A DNA stretch of 62,308 bases, taken from positions 1 through 62,308 of the forward strand of contig UQSX01000012.1 in the NCBI GenBank assembly GCA_900543715.1, written 5' to 3'. The notes below the pieces were generated by a model. The model searched no databases. It saw nothing but the letters and a program-made list of their open reading frames with translations, and was not told where the DNA came from. Position 1 is the first letter of the stretch. Every line of letters starts with the position of its first letter. Shown here one piece after another: positions 50,853-59,514 of the stretch. The position numbers and the translations under genes are program-made. This DNA comes from an uncultured Blautia sp. Lineage in GTDB: Bacteria > Bacillota > Clostridia > Lachnospirales > Lachnospiraceae.

Positions 50853-52136
50853 ATGAAAAAGTGTCCATTGTGCGGCAAAGAATATGAATCCGGGACAAAA
50901 TGCAAAAGCTGCGGTATTTTATTGATAGACATGGAGACAAACCGCGCAGTATCGGAAAGCACAGAAAAAAAGTCCAAAAGGCGGGCAGAAGTAAAATCAG
51001 AGCCGAAAATAGAGAAATCGGATCCAGAAGTCAGAGGAGCGGAAGAAGAAACAAAGGAAGAACCGAAAAAGATGGATTCCAGATCCGAACAGAGTTGGAT
51101 CCAGGAGAGTGTTTTCGGAACGTCAGAAAAACAAGAAAGCAGTTCAAAAAGTGAGAAGAAGAACAGCAATATCACCTTGAATCCGGCACTGGCCGCAGTA
51201 GGAGCAGTTGTAATACTGGCGGCAGTAGCGGTCGTATTTATTATAAGGGGATTGGGCCAAAAGGAAGAAGATGAGACAGCAGCTTTGCTTGCACAGGAGA
51301 AACAGACAGAAGTGACGGATATGCCGGAAGAGCCGGAACTGGATCAGGAACCTGAACCGGATCTGTCAAATGTGACGATCAACGCATACGATGCAGACTA
51401 TATTGAAATATCTGGATATGTGGAGGAGAATGCAGGAACTTTACAGTTTGTACTGGACACGCCTCAGAATATATATCTGTATGACAACTATGCACAGAAG
51501 GAAGAGGTGGTGGAAGGCGTCTCAGAGGTTTCTTTAGACCCATCGGCTCCCTGTGCATTAGAGGAATACGAGGGACGGCAGATGAGCGTGAAAGGAGATA
51601 TGTGGAAAGAAGGGTCGGAAATTGTATTTTCCCCATGGGAAGTGCTCTATGCAGAGCCGGAGCAAGATGATCCGGGCATCCATCAGTATCAGATCGTGAC
51701 GGAAGACTGTACATGGTATGAAGCGCTTACCAGATGTACCACCCAGGGAGGATATCTTGTAAGGATCAGTTCTGCGGAGGAATATCAGTATATCGTAGAT
51801 ATGCTTAATAATGGCGGATATACGAATATTCATTTCTATCTGGGAGGAAGGAGAGAAGACAATGGGACGGAATATTACTGGATTAATGACCAGAACCAGT
51901 TTATAGGAGACTGTCTGAACAGCAGCGATTCCTGGGCCGGTTCCTACTGGTATCAGGGTGAGCCCAGCTTCCGTGATACGGGATCGGATGCAGTGGGAGA
52001 GATCACAGAGAATGTGATGAACCTGTTCTGCGTTTCAGGAACCTGGTATCTGAATGATTCTTCAGACGATCTTGCAGGACATTATCCGGATCTTCTGAGT
52101 GGGAAAGTAGGGTATATTATTGAATATGAAGAATAG
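50853..52136 (+). CDS. Zinc ribbon, membrane helix and C-type lectin-like domain protein
   Basis: A 427-residue protein of mosaic build. A cytoplasmic zinc ribbon (CPLCGKEYESGTKCKSCG, residues 4-21) is followed by a Lys/Glu-rich linker, one membrane helix (about 109-133) and an acidic linker. An OB-like segment around 180-265 precedes a C-type lectin-like domain at about 280-427 (TWYEALTRCTTQGGYLVRIS; HFYLGGRREDNGTEYYWIN; GYIIEYEE). It could sense or bind an extracellular ligand and signal inward through the ribbon. Its end overlaps the GH3 gene by 11 bases. Confidence 0.78.
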   Translation: MKKCPLCGKEYESGTKCKSCGILLIDMETNRAVSESTEKKSKRRAEVKSEPKIEKSDPEVRGAEEETKEEPKKMDSRSEQSWIQESVFGTSEKQESSSKSEKKNSNITLNPALAAVGAVVILAAVAVVFIIRGLGQKEEDETAALLAQEKQTEVTDMPEEPELDQEPEPDLSNVTINAYDADYIEISGYVEENAGTLQFVLDTPQNIYLYDNYAQKEEVVEGVSEVSLDPSAPCALEEYEGRQMSVKGDMWKEGSEIVFSPWEVLYAEPEQDDPGIHQYQIVTEDCTWYEALTRCTTQGGYLVRISSAEEYQYIVDMLNNGGYTNIHFYLGGRREDNGTEYYWINDQNQFIGDCLNSSDSWAGSYWYQGEPSFRDTGSDAVGEITENVMNLFCVSGTWYLNDSSDDLAGHYPDLLSGKVGYIIEYEE

Positions 52137-53430
52137 AAAAAAGAGAAGAAGGGGGCTGGCTGTAAAAATGGCTGTCCTGATCGCCGAAGGCGTCTGTATC
52201 TGCCTTTTAGTTCTGGGTGTTTTCCGGTATCAGCAGATGAAGAGTAAAGCCCAGGAAACAGACGAAAAAGAGGAAGTGGTGCAGACCATAGAAAAACAGG
52301 AGACCCAACAGGAAGAAAAGCAGTCAGAAGAAGAAACTGAACAGGAAGAAACGCTGTCGGAAGAGGAGATTCTGCAGATGAAAATTGAAGAGATCATGGA
52401 AGGAATGTCTCTGGAGGAGAAGACGGCGCAGATGTTCATGATTACACCAGAAGCACTTACCGGAGTGGGACAGGTTCTGGAAGCAGGAGATATGACCCGT
52501 GAGGCGATCAATGAATATCCGGTGGGCGGACTTATCTATTTCACACAGAATCTTCAGGACCCCGAACAAGTCCGGAAGATGACTGGAAATGTCCAGAACT
52601 TTTCTGAGGAGCGGATTGGACTGCCAATGCTTTTATCTGTAGATGAAGAGGGTGGGACAGTCACCCGTTTTGGAGGAAATGCTGCCTTCGACTATGACGC
52701 CTCGGCAGACGTGGACGCTATCGGTGCATCAGGGGATACCCGGCTGGCCTATGAGCTGGGGGAGAAGATCGGGAGTTTTCTCCACAGCCTTGGAATCAAT
52801 ATGGATAACGCACCGGATGCCGACGTGCTGAGCAATCCGGCAAACACTGTAGTGAAGGACCGTTCATTTGGATCAGACTGCAGTGTTGTGTCAGAAATGG
52901 CTCTTGCAGAGCTGAAGGGGCTGGAAGATCAAGGAGTAAAAGGAGTACTGAAACATTTCCCGGGACATGGAGCAACAACGGCGGATACACATGCAGGGTA
53001 TGCATATACAGACGCCTCTCTGGAAGAAATGAAGACGAACGAGCTGGTGCCTTTCCAGGATGGTATCGAGGCGGGAGCCGATATTATCATGGCAGGACAT
53101 ATCTCCTGTCCCCAGGTAACAGGAAATGAGGAACCAGCGTCACTTTCAGAAAAGATGATCAATGGAGTTTTAAGAGAAGATATGGGGTTCTCTGGAGTTG
53201 TCATTACAGACGCAATGAACATGGGAGCTATCGCTGAGAACTACTCTCCTGCAGAGGCAGCAGTGAAAGCAGTTCTCGCGGGGGTGGATATGATTCTGAT
53301 GCCGGAGGATTTCAGTCAGGCATACACCGGAGTTTTAAATGCTGTGAAGAGTGGGAAGATCACCGAGGAGCGGATTGATGCGTCCGTGTACCGGATTGTT
53401 AAGCTGAAGCTTCAGATCAGCGGATATTGA
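52126..53430 (+). CDS. Membrane-anchored GH3 beta-N-acetylglucosaminidase-like protein
   Basis: A 434-residue GH3 N-terminal-domain enzyme with an anchor at about residues 12-32 and a Gln/Glu-rich stalk (about 45-85). The NagZ-type loop KHFPGHGATTADTHAGYA supplies the His-Asp dyad, and the nucleophile is Asp362 in GVVITDAMNMGAI. The predicted reaction is removal of N-acetylglucosamine from muropeptides or glycans outside the cell. ATG 52126 overlaps the lectin-domain gene, implying coupled synthesis. Confidence 0.88.
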   Translation: MKNRKKRRRGLAVKMAVLIAEGVCICLLVLGVFRYQQMKSKAQETDEKEEVVQTIEKQETQQEEKQSEEETEQEETLSEEEILQMKIEEIMEGMSLEEKTAQMFMITPEALTGVGQVLEAGDMTREAINEYPVGGLIYFTQNLQDPEQVRKMTGNVQNFSEERIGLPMLLSVDEEGGTVTRFGGNAAFDYDASADVDAIGASGDTRLAYELGEKIGSFLHSLGINMDNAPDADVLSNPANTVVKDRSFGSDCSVVSEMALAELKGLEDQGVKGVLKHFPGHGATTADTHAGYAYTDASLEEMKTNELVPFQDGIEAGADIIMAGHISCPQVTGNEEPASLSEKMINGVLREDMGFSGVVITDAMNMGAIAENYSPAEAAVKAVLAGVDMILMPEDFSQAYTGVLNAVKSGKITEERIDASVYRIVKLKLQISGY

Positions 53431-53457
53431 GGGGCAAAATTCCTTCCATGAACAGGT

Positions 53458-54813
53458 TTATCTTGTCAGATCCCTCACCCATTTATTCTTCCGGTAGTGA
53501 TGCATTACCCAGGGAATCTTTCCCACTTCGTCCAGGCAGGTACAGGCGTATACCACCAGCACCGGCCAGTGAAACAGAAAGGTTCCGGCGGCGGCCAGGG
53601 GAACTGCGATGCACCACATGGTCACGGCCAGGCTGTACATATCAAACATAGTATCGCCGCCGGCGGCAAAGATTCCGTTGATGATAATGGAATTTACCGC
53701 CCGCCCGATCATATAGAAGGCCATGATCAGCATCATTCCAAGAAGATATTTCTGGGCTCCGGGAGTCAGTTTTACAAAACTCATGATCACCGGAGTCAGC
53801 ACCAGCATGATGGCGGTAGAGAGGCCTCCTGTGAGGAAGGCCAGCTTTACAAGCCGGTCTCCGTAAAGCTTCCCTTTTTTCAGATCTCCGGCTCCCAGCT
53901 CATTTCCTACCAGGATGCCGCCTCCGCTGGCAAGTCCGTTGCACAGGCAGCATACCAGGTCTCTCACCACCGCGGCAACAGAGTTTGCCGCGGTGGCGTC
54001 TGTTCCCAAATGTCCCATAAATGCAGAATAGGAAGTAAAGCCGACACCCCAGGCCAGGGAAGCACCCAGAATGGGAAGGGAATATCGGAAGAAATCCTTT
54101 TCCAGCCATCCTTCCCTGTGAAACAGCCGTTTCCACCGGGGATGTATGTAACCTTTCCGGTAAGAGCAGATCACCACCCAGCCCAGTTCCAGGATCCTGG
54201 AAATCAATGTGGCCAGGGCGGCCCCCTCTTCGTTCATTGCCGGAAAGCCAAACAGTCCGTAGATAAAGATAGCATTGAGGATAATATTGCTCAGTACAGC
54301 GCCGGTACTCACTCTGGCTGCCTGGGCGGCATGTTCCGTAACCTTCATGATGGCCAGATAACACTGGGAAATTCCTGTGAGGAGATAGGACCAGCCGGCG
54401 ATCTGCAGATAGCGGATACCAATCTGGATCAGCACTTCTTCATCTGTGAAGATCATCATCAGGTATCTGGGAAAGAAAACACAGCCTGCGAAAAAGAGGA
54501 GACTGACGATCCCAGCCAGTCTCAGGCTCATACAGAATAAGTCGTTGATAGTCTTTTTGTCACCTTTTCCCCAGTACTGAGCCCCTAACACTACGATGCC
54601 GGAAACGATGGAACCAAGGACCATGTTCTGGATAAACTGGATCTGGGTGGCCAGGGAAACGGCAGACATGGTGTTCTGGTCTACCCGTCCAAGCATAAGG
54701 GCATCTGCCGCTGCCACCAGTGCCAGCATCAGGTTCTGGAGAGCAATGGGAAGGGCAAGATTCCACAGCCTGGAATAAAATTCTTTGTCACTGAAAAGTT
54801 TCATCTTTTTCAT
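53458..54813 (-). CDS. MATE family efflux transporter
   Basis: A 451-residue transporter with 12 hydrophobic segments and MatE halves starting LWNLALPIALQNLMLALVAAADALMLGRVD and about residue 235. MATE proteins export cationic drugs and toxins in exchange for sodium or protons. ATG 54813 has AGGAGC seven bases upstream. It is convergent to the GH3 gene and divergent from the TetR regulator, 200 bases apart, which could regulate it. Confidence 0.88.
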   Translation of the reverse strand: MKKMKLFSDKEFYSRLWNLALPIALQNLMLALVAAADALMLGRVDQNTMSAVSLATQIQFIQNMVLGSIVSGIVVLGAQYWGKGDKKTINDLFCMSLRLAGIVSLLFFAGCVFFPRYLMMIFTDEEVLIQIGIRYLQIAGWSYLLTGISQCYLAIMKVTEHAAQAARVSTGAVLSNIILNAIFIYGLFGFPAMNEEGAALATLISRILELGWVVICSYRKGYIHPRWKRLFHREGWLEKDFFRYSLPILGASLAWGVGFTSYSAFMGHLGTDATAANSVAAVVRDLVCCLCNGLASGGGILVGNELGAGDLKKGKLYGDRLVKLAFLTGGLSTAIMLVLTPVIMSFVKLTPGAQKYLLGMMLIMAFYMIGRAVNSIIINGIFAAGGDTMFDMYSLAVTMWCIAVPLAAAGTFLFHWPVLVVYACTCLDEVGKIPWVMHHYRKNKWVRDLTR

Positions 54814-55013
54814 TTTCAAAAGCTCCTGTTTTTTGTAACTCCCCCGGACAAAATGCCAAGAGGGCTAATGCCATCACTCTATCATAATTGACGGAAGTTT
54901 GCAATTTCTTTGGAGGATAAATCTACGATAATTCTGATATAACTCTTGGAATATGGTAAGATATAGATATAGCTTCCAAAAGGACTGAAGACGAAGAAAA
55001 CAGGAGTTTAAAA

Positions 55014-55577
55014 ATGTCAAATATTACAAAATATGCCTTAGAATCCTCACTGAAAAAAATGATGCTCACAAAACCTCTGGATAAGATTACGATCCGGGAT
55101 CTTACAGAAGACTGCGGAATCAGCCGCATGGCATTCTATTACCATTTTAAAGATATTTATGACTTGGTGGAATGGGCCTGTGTGGAGGATGCTGCTAAAG
55201 CATTGGAGGGTAAGAAAACCTATAGGACCTGGCAGCAGGGGCTGCTGCAGATCTTTGAAGCTGTATATGAGAACCGGCCTTTTGTATTAAATGCCTTCCG
55301 TGCCCTGGACAGAGAAAAGATCGAGAAATTCCTTTTCGGGCTGACATCGGATCTGATTTTGGGCGTTGTGGAAGAACAGGCGCAGGAAAAGTCTGTGACG
55401 GAAGAAGAAAAGCGGTTTATCGCAGATTTTTATAAATATAGTTTTGTGGGGATCATGCTGGACTGGATCCAGAAGGGAATGAAAGAAGATTACAGGGAGA
55501 CTGTGGAGGCGGTCTGTATTATCCTTCATGGAACCATCGCCCATTCCATCGATAATTTTACAAAATACCGGAAATGA
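55014..55577 (+). CDS. TetR/AcrR family regulator
   Basis: A 187-residue repressor. The helix-turn-helix is ITIRDLTEDCGISRMAFYYHFKDIYDLV, and the C-terminal part resembles the DhaS/TetR_C_33 type. It lies between the divergent MATE gene and the co-directional oleate hydratase gene (139 bases downstream). Fatty-acid-responsive TetR proteins often accompany oleate hydratase, so that gene is the likely target. The palindrome 55589-55618 may be its operator or a weak terminator. Confidence 0.85.
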   Translation: MSNITKYALESSLKKMMLTKPLDKITIRDLTEDCGISRMAFYYHFKDIYDLVEWACVEDAAKALEGKKTYRTWQQGLLQIFEAVYENRPFVLNAFRALDREKIEKFLFGLTSDLILGVVEEQAQEKSVTEEEKRFIADFYKYSFVGIMLDWIQKGMKEDYRETVEAVCIILHGTIAHSIDNFTKYRK

Positions 55578-55588
55578 TAAAAAACTGA

Positions 55589-55618
55589 ACATTTCCTTTA
55601 TTCTGTAAATGGAAATGT
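55589..55618. promoter_or_regulatory. Palindrome between tetR and oleate hydratase genes
   Basis: ACATTTCC..GGAAATGT arms of 8 bp, extended by TTTA/TAAA with one bulged base, centred at about 55604. There is no T run, so an operator is more likely than a terminator. Confidence 0.4.
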
Positions 55619-55716
55619 ATGGTGGATTGACGTAGGATAAGTCCATAGAAAAACATATGAAAACACAGCAAAATCTGCATCAGCGGATATCTGAATTTAG
55701 AAAGGCGGTATAATCT

Positions 55717-57714
55717 ATGGCAAAAAAATCTGCAGCAATCGGGATTGTCTCCGCAGCAGCGGCAGGCGCAGGAGCAGCTTATCTGGTACGAAAGGTAAAA
55801 GGATCTGAAGGACCGGAAGCAGGGAAAAAGAAGGAGAAAAAAGAAAAGGGCAGACCCGGCACTGAACCAGGAGCAGGATACAGGAATACAGAACTTGGAA
55901 AACATGAGAAAAACCGGAAAGGAATCTATTACAGCAGCGGAAATTATGAAGCTTTTGCCAGGCCGGAGAAGCCGGAAGGCGTGGAGGAAAAGAATGCCTA
56001 TATTGTAGGAAGCGGACTGGCGGCTCTGGCAGCGGCCTGCTTCCTGGTCCGGGACGGACAGATGCCGGGAGAACAGATCCATATTCTGGAAGCCATGGAC
56101 ATTGCAGGAGGAGCCTGCGACGGAATTTTCGATCCTTCCAGAGGCTATATCATGCGGGGCGGGCGAGAAATGGAGGATCATTTTGAATGCCTCTGGGATC
56201 TTTTCCGCAGCATCCCATCTCTGGAAGATCCGGAACTTTCTGTGCTGGATGAATTCTACCGGCTGAATAAACACGATCCCAATTATTCTCTGTGCCGTGC
56301 AACTAAAGACCGGGGAAAAGATGCACATACAGATGGAAAATTTAACTTAAGCCAGAAGGGCTGTATGGAGATCATGAAGCTGTTTCTGACAAAAGATGAG
56401 GACCTGTATGACAAGACTATTGAGGATGTATTTGACGAGGAAGTATTTGACTCAACCTTCTGGCTGTACTGGAGGACTATGTTTGCCTTTGAGAACTGGC
56501 ACAGCGCCCTGGAAATGAAGCTGTATTTCCAGAGATTTATCCACCATATCGCAGGGCTGCCGGACTTCAGTGCTCTGAAATTTACACGTTACAACCAGTA
56601 TGAATCTCTGATACTGCCTATGCAGAAATATCTGGAGCAGGCTGGTGTGGATTTCCAGTTCCATACAGAAGTGACCAATGTGGTTTTCGAGATCAAAGAG
56701 GGGAAGAAAAGGGCCACAGCTATTGAATGCAGGGTCAAAGGAGTGGAAAAGGGAATTCTTCTTACAGAAAAGGATCTTGTTTTTGTAACCAATGGAAGCT
56801 GTACGGAAGGTACGATTTATGGGGACCAGGATCATGCGCCTAACGGCGATGCGCAGGTACGTACCAGCGGCTGCTGGAACCTGTGGAAAAATATTGCCAG
56901 ACAGGATCCGGCATTTGGACGGCCTGAGAAGTTCTGTTCAGATATTGGAAAGACCAACTGGGAATCTGCGACGATTACCACTCTGGATGACCGGATCCTT
57001 CCTTATATCACGAATATCTGCAAGAGAGATCCCCAGACAGGAAAAGTGGTGACCGGAGGAATTGTAAGCTGTGTGGATTCCAACTGGCTGCTGAGCTGGA
57101 CGATTAACCGGCAGGGGCAGTTTAAGGAACAGGACCCGGGGAAAGTCTGCGTCTGGGTCTATGGACTTTTTACAGATGTTCCGGGGAACTATGTGAAAAA
57201 ACCGATGAAAGCCTGCACAGGAAAAGAAATTACCCAGGAATGGCTTTATCATTTAGGAGTTCCTGCTGAACAGATTCCGGATCTGGCAGAAAACAGTGCG
57301 GTATGTGTGCCTACGATGATGCCCTATATCACAGCCTTTTTTATGCCAAGGACTAAGGGGGACCGCCCGGAGGTGATCCCGGAAGGCTGTACAAACTTTG
57401 CTTTTCTCGGCCAGTTTGCAGATACGCCGAGAGATACGGTATTTACTACAGAGTATTCTGTCCGCACAGCTATGGAGGCTGTCTACGGGCTTTTGGGTAT
57501 TGACAGAGGCGTACCGGAGGTTTGGGGAAGTGTCTATGATATACGGGAACTTCTGAAAAGCAGCATATGCCTGATGGACGGAAAATCCCCTCTGGAGATC
57601 CGGCTTCCCGGACCTCTTAACGGATTGAAGAAGCCGGTGCTGCATTTTATTAAAGGGACAGTAATCGAAAAGGTCCTGCGGGATTATGATGTTCTGAGGG
57701 ACGGTATGATTTAA
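55717..57714 (+). CDS. ohyA: Oleate hydratase (myosin-cross-reactive antigen family)
   Basis: A 665-residue FAD protein adding water to the double bond of oleate and linoleate, a detoxification common in gut bacteria. The FAD motif AYIVGSGLAALAAACFLVRDG is near residue 90, and NYSLCRATKDRGKDAH, HHIAGLPDFSALKFTRYNQYESL, FVTNGSCTEG and GNYVKKPM are diagnostic. Before the catalytic body is an extra N terminus with a Gly/Ala-rich helix (about 6-25) and a Lys/Glu-rich spacer. This suggests membrane association. Confidence 0.93.
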   Translation: MAKKSAAIGIVSAAAAGAGAAYLVRKVKGSEGPEAGKKKEKKEKGRPGTEPGAGYRNTELGKHEKNRKGIYYSSGNYEAFARPEKPEGVEEKNAYIVGSGLAALAAACFLVRDGQMPGEQIHILEAMDIAGGACDGIFDPSRGYIMRGGREMEDHFECLWDLFRSIPSLEDPELSVLDEFYRLNKHDPNYSLCRATKDRGKDAHTDGKFNLSQKGCMEIMKLFLTKDEDLYDKTIEDVFDEEVFDSTFWLYWRTMFAFENWHSALEMKLYFQRFIHHIAGLPDFSALKFTRYNQYESLILPMQKYLEQAGVDFQFHTEVTNVVFEIKEGKKRATAIECRVKGVEKGILLTEKDLVFVTNGSCTEGTIYGDQDHAPNGDAQVRTSGCWNLWKNIARQDPAFGRPEKFCSDIGKTNWESATITTLDDRILPYITNICKRDPQTGKVVTGGIVSCVDSNWLLSWTINRQGQFKEQDPGKVCVWVYGLFTDVPGNYVKKPMKACTGKEITQEWLYHLGVPAEQIPDLAENSAVCVPTMMPYITAFFMPRTKGDRPEVIPEGCTNFAFLGQFADTPRDTVFTTEYSVRTAMEAVYGLLGIDRGVPEVWGSVYDIRELLKSSICLMDGKSPLEIRLPGPLNGLKKPVLHFIKGTVIEKVLRDYDVLRDGMI

Positions 57715-57811
57715 AAAGGGGTATGCAAACGGACGCTGCCGGATTGTTTCATGATAGATTTTATGGTACACTGAACGAAATATGGATATTTCATTGTAAA
57801 AGGAGTACACT

Positions 57812-59296
57812 ATGCCAGTTTTTGATTTTAATAACTCACCGGAGGACCAAAAGGTTCCTGAATGTACCTATAAAGTCTTTTATACCAACTGCCCGGAAAG
57901 TTCTCCGGAGCATCCTATCCTGGTCCTGGACAACAAGGCGGGGAAACTTGTCCATCATTCCAACGGTATCTTTACCAATCCCATCCGGCGGACAGCCTTT
58001 GAGTTTAAAGGAGAGGAAGGGACTGTCAGCGAGGATATCCTGGAAATAGATGCCCGTTTTGTCAGTCTTCTGAAATGGCTGGGAGAAAACCACATTAATG
58101 TGCGGCTTTCAGGAGCCGTAAAAGAAGGCAAGTATGCAGTATACAAGATACGGGAGACTGCCTTCGGGGGAGGGACAAAGCTCTCCGCAGAGGATGGATT
58201 CCTTCAGTTTATGATCGAGCGGCTGCTTTCCAGTGACCCTCCATCTCAGGAAATCCCGGATGAAGACGAAGAAGAAACAGGGGACAGCATGAAACTGACC
58301 AGTATTCAGAGTATTACGGATTTTATGAACTGTGCAGGAAGGACTCTGCCGGATAATATCCGTCTTTGGGCCAGAAGAAATCTGGCTGTTGCCAAGTCTA
58401 ATGAGGTGTCACCAGAGGAGCGGCGCCACGCCCAGAGAGCCCTTTCCATTATGATGAATATTCAGTGGAAGGGAAATTACTTTGAGGCTATTGACCCGGC
58501 GGAGGCCCGGCGGATCCTGGATGAAGAACTTTACGGCATGGAATCTGTAAAGCAGAGGATCATTGAGACCATTATTCAGATCAACCGCACCCATACTCTG
58601 CCTGCCTATGGCCTTCTGCTCATCGGTCCTGCAGGAACGGGAAAATCTCAGATCGCTTATGCAGTGGCCCGTATCCTGAAGCTGCCCTGGACTACTCTGG
58701 ATATGAGTTCCATCAATGACCCGGAACAGCTTACCGGAAGTTCCAGGATCTACGCCAATGCAAAGCCGGGGATCATCATGGAGGCTTTTTCCATGGCCGG
58801 AGAGTCCAATCTGGTCTTTATTATCAATGAGCTGGATAAGGCGGCTTCCGGAAAAGGAAACGGCAATCCGGCGGACGTGCTCCTGACCCTTCTGGATAAT
58901 CTGGGATTTACAGACAACTATATGGAGTGTATGATCCCTACATCGGGAGTTTATCCTATTGCCACAGCTAATGATAAGGATCAGATCAGCGCCCCTCTTA
59001 TGTCCAGGTTTGCAGTGATCGAGATCCCGGATTATACGGCAGAGGAGAAAAAGGTGATTTTCTCAAAATATGCCCTTCCAAAGGTACTGAAGCGGATCGG
59101 CATGGAGGAGAAGGAGTGTACCCTGACCCCGGAGGGACTGGAGGCAGTGATCGAGCTGCATAAGAACACCAGCGGTATCCGTGACCTGGAGCAGGCGGCG
59201 GAGCACATTGCGGCGAACGCCCTGTACCAGATAGAAGTAGACCATGTGAAGTCAGTGGCTTTTGACGGGGAGATGGTGAGAAAGCTCCTGGGATAA
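57812..59296 (+). CDS. Lon-like AAA+ ATPase without protease domain
   Basis: A 494-residue protein with an unfamiliar N-terminal region of about 160 residues, a helical middle, and a Lon-type AAA+ module from about 245. Walker A is GPAGTGKS (272-279). The Walker B region reads LVFIINELDK, with Asn339 where Lon has Asp. Sensor 1 is IATAND, the arginine finger region is PLMSRFAVIEIPDYT, and the small domain ends GIRDLEQAAEHIAANALYQ. No Ser-Lys protease domain follows. It lies 97 bases after oleate hydratase. A remodelling role is inferred. Confidence 0.8.
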   Translation: MPVFDFNNSPEDQKVPECTYKVFYTNCPESSPEHPILVLDNKAGKLVHHSNGIFTNPIRRTAFEFKGEEGTVSEDILEIDARFVSLLKWLGENHINVRLSGAVKEGKYAVYKIRETAFGGGTKLSAEDGFLQFMIERLLSSDPPSQEIPDEDEEETGDSMKLTSIQSITDFMNCAGRTLPDNIRLWARRNLAVAKSNEVSPEERRHAQRALSIMMNIQWKGNYFEAIDPAEARRILDEELYGMESVKQRIIETIIQINRTHTLPAYGLLLIGPAGTGKSQIAYAVARILKLPWTTLDMSSINDPEQLTGSSRIYANAKPGIIMEAFSMAGESNLVFIINELDKAASGKGNGNPADVLLTLLDNLGFTDNYMECMIPTSGVYPIATANDKDQISAPLMSRFAVIEIPDYTAEEKKVIFSKYALPKVLKRIGMEEKECTLTPEGLEAVIELHKNTSGIRDLEQAAEHIAANALYQIEVDHVKSVAFDGEMVRKLLG

Positions 59297-59514
59297 AAGT
59301 CCTCCTTCGTAGTTTTTCTGCATTTTATGTAGATTTTACCCAGTATTTATAGGATTTAAATAAAGATATGGTAAAATGTCTTTCAACATTCCGTGAGAAC
59401 GGAGAAAAGAGATTTTTCCATATCTTTTTTTGTAAAAATGAAAAATATCTGTATGGAGAAAATCAAAAGGAAAATCAGGAAAATGTAGAGAAACTACGAA
59501 GGAAGAGATCGGAA

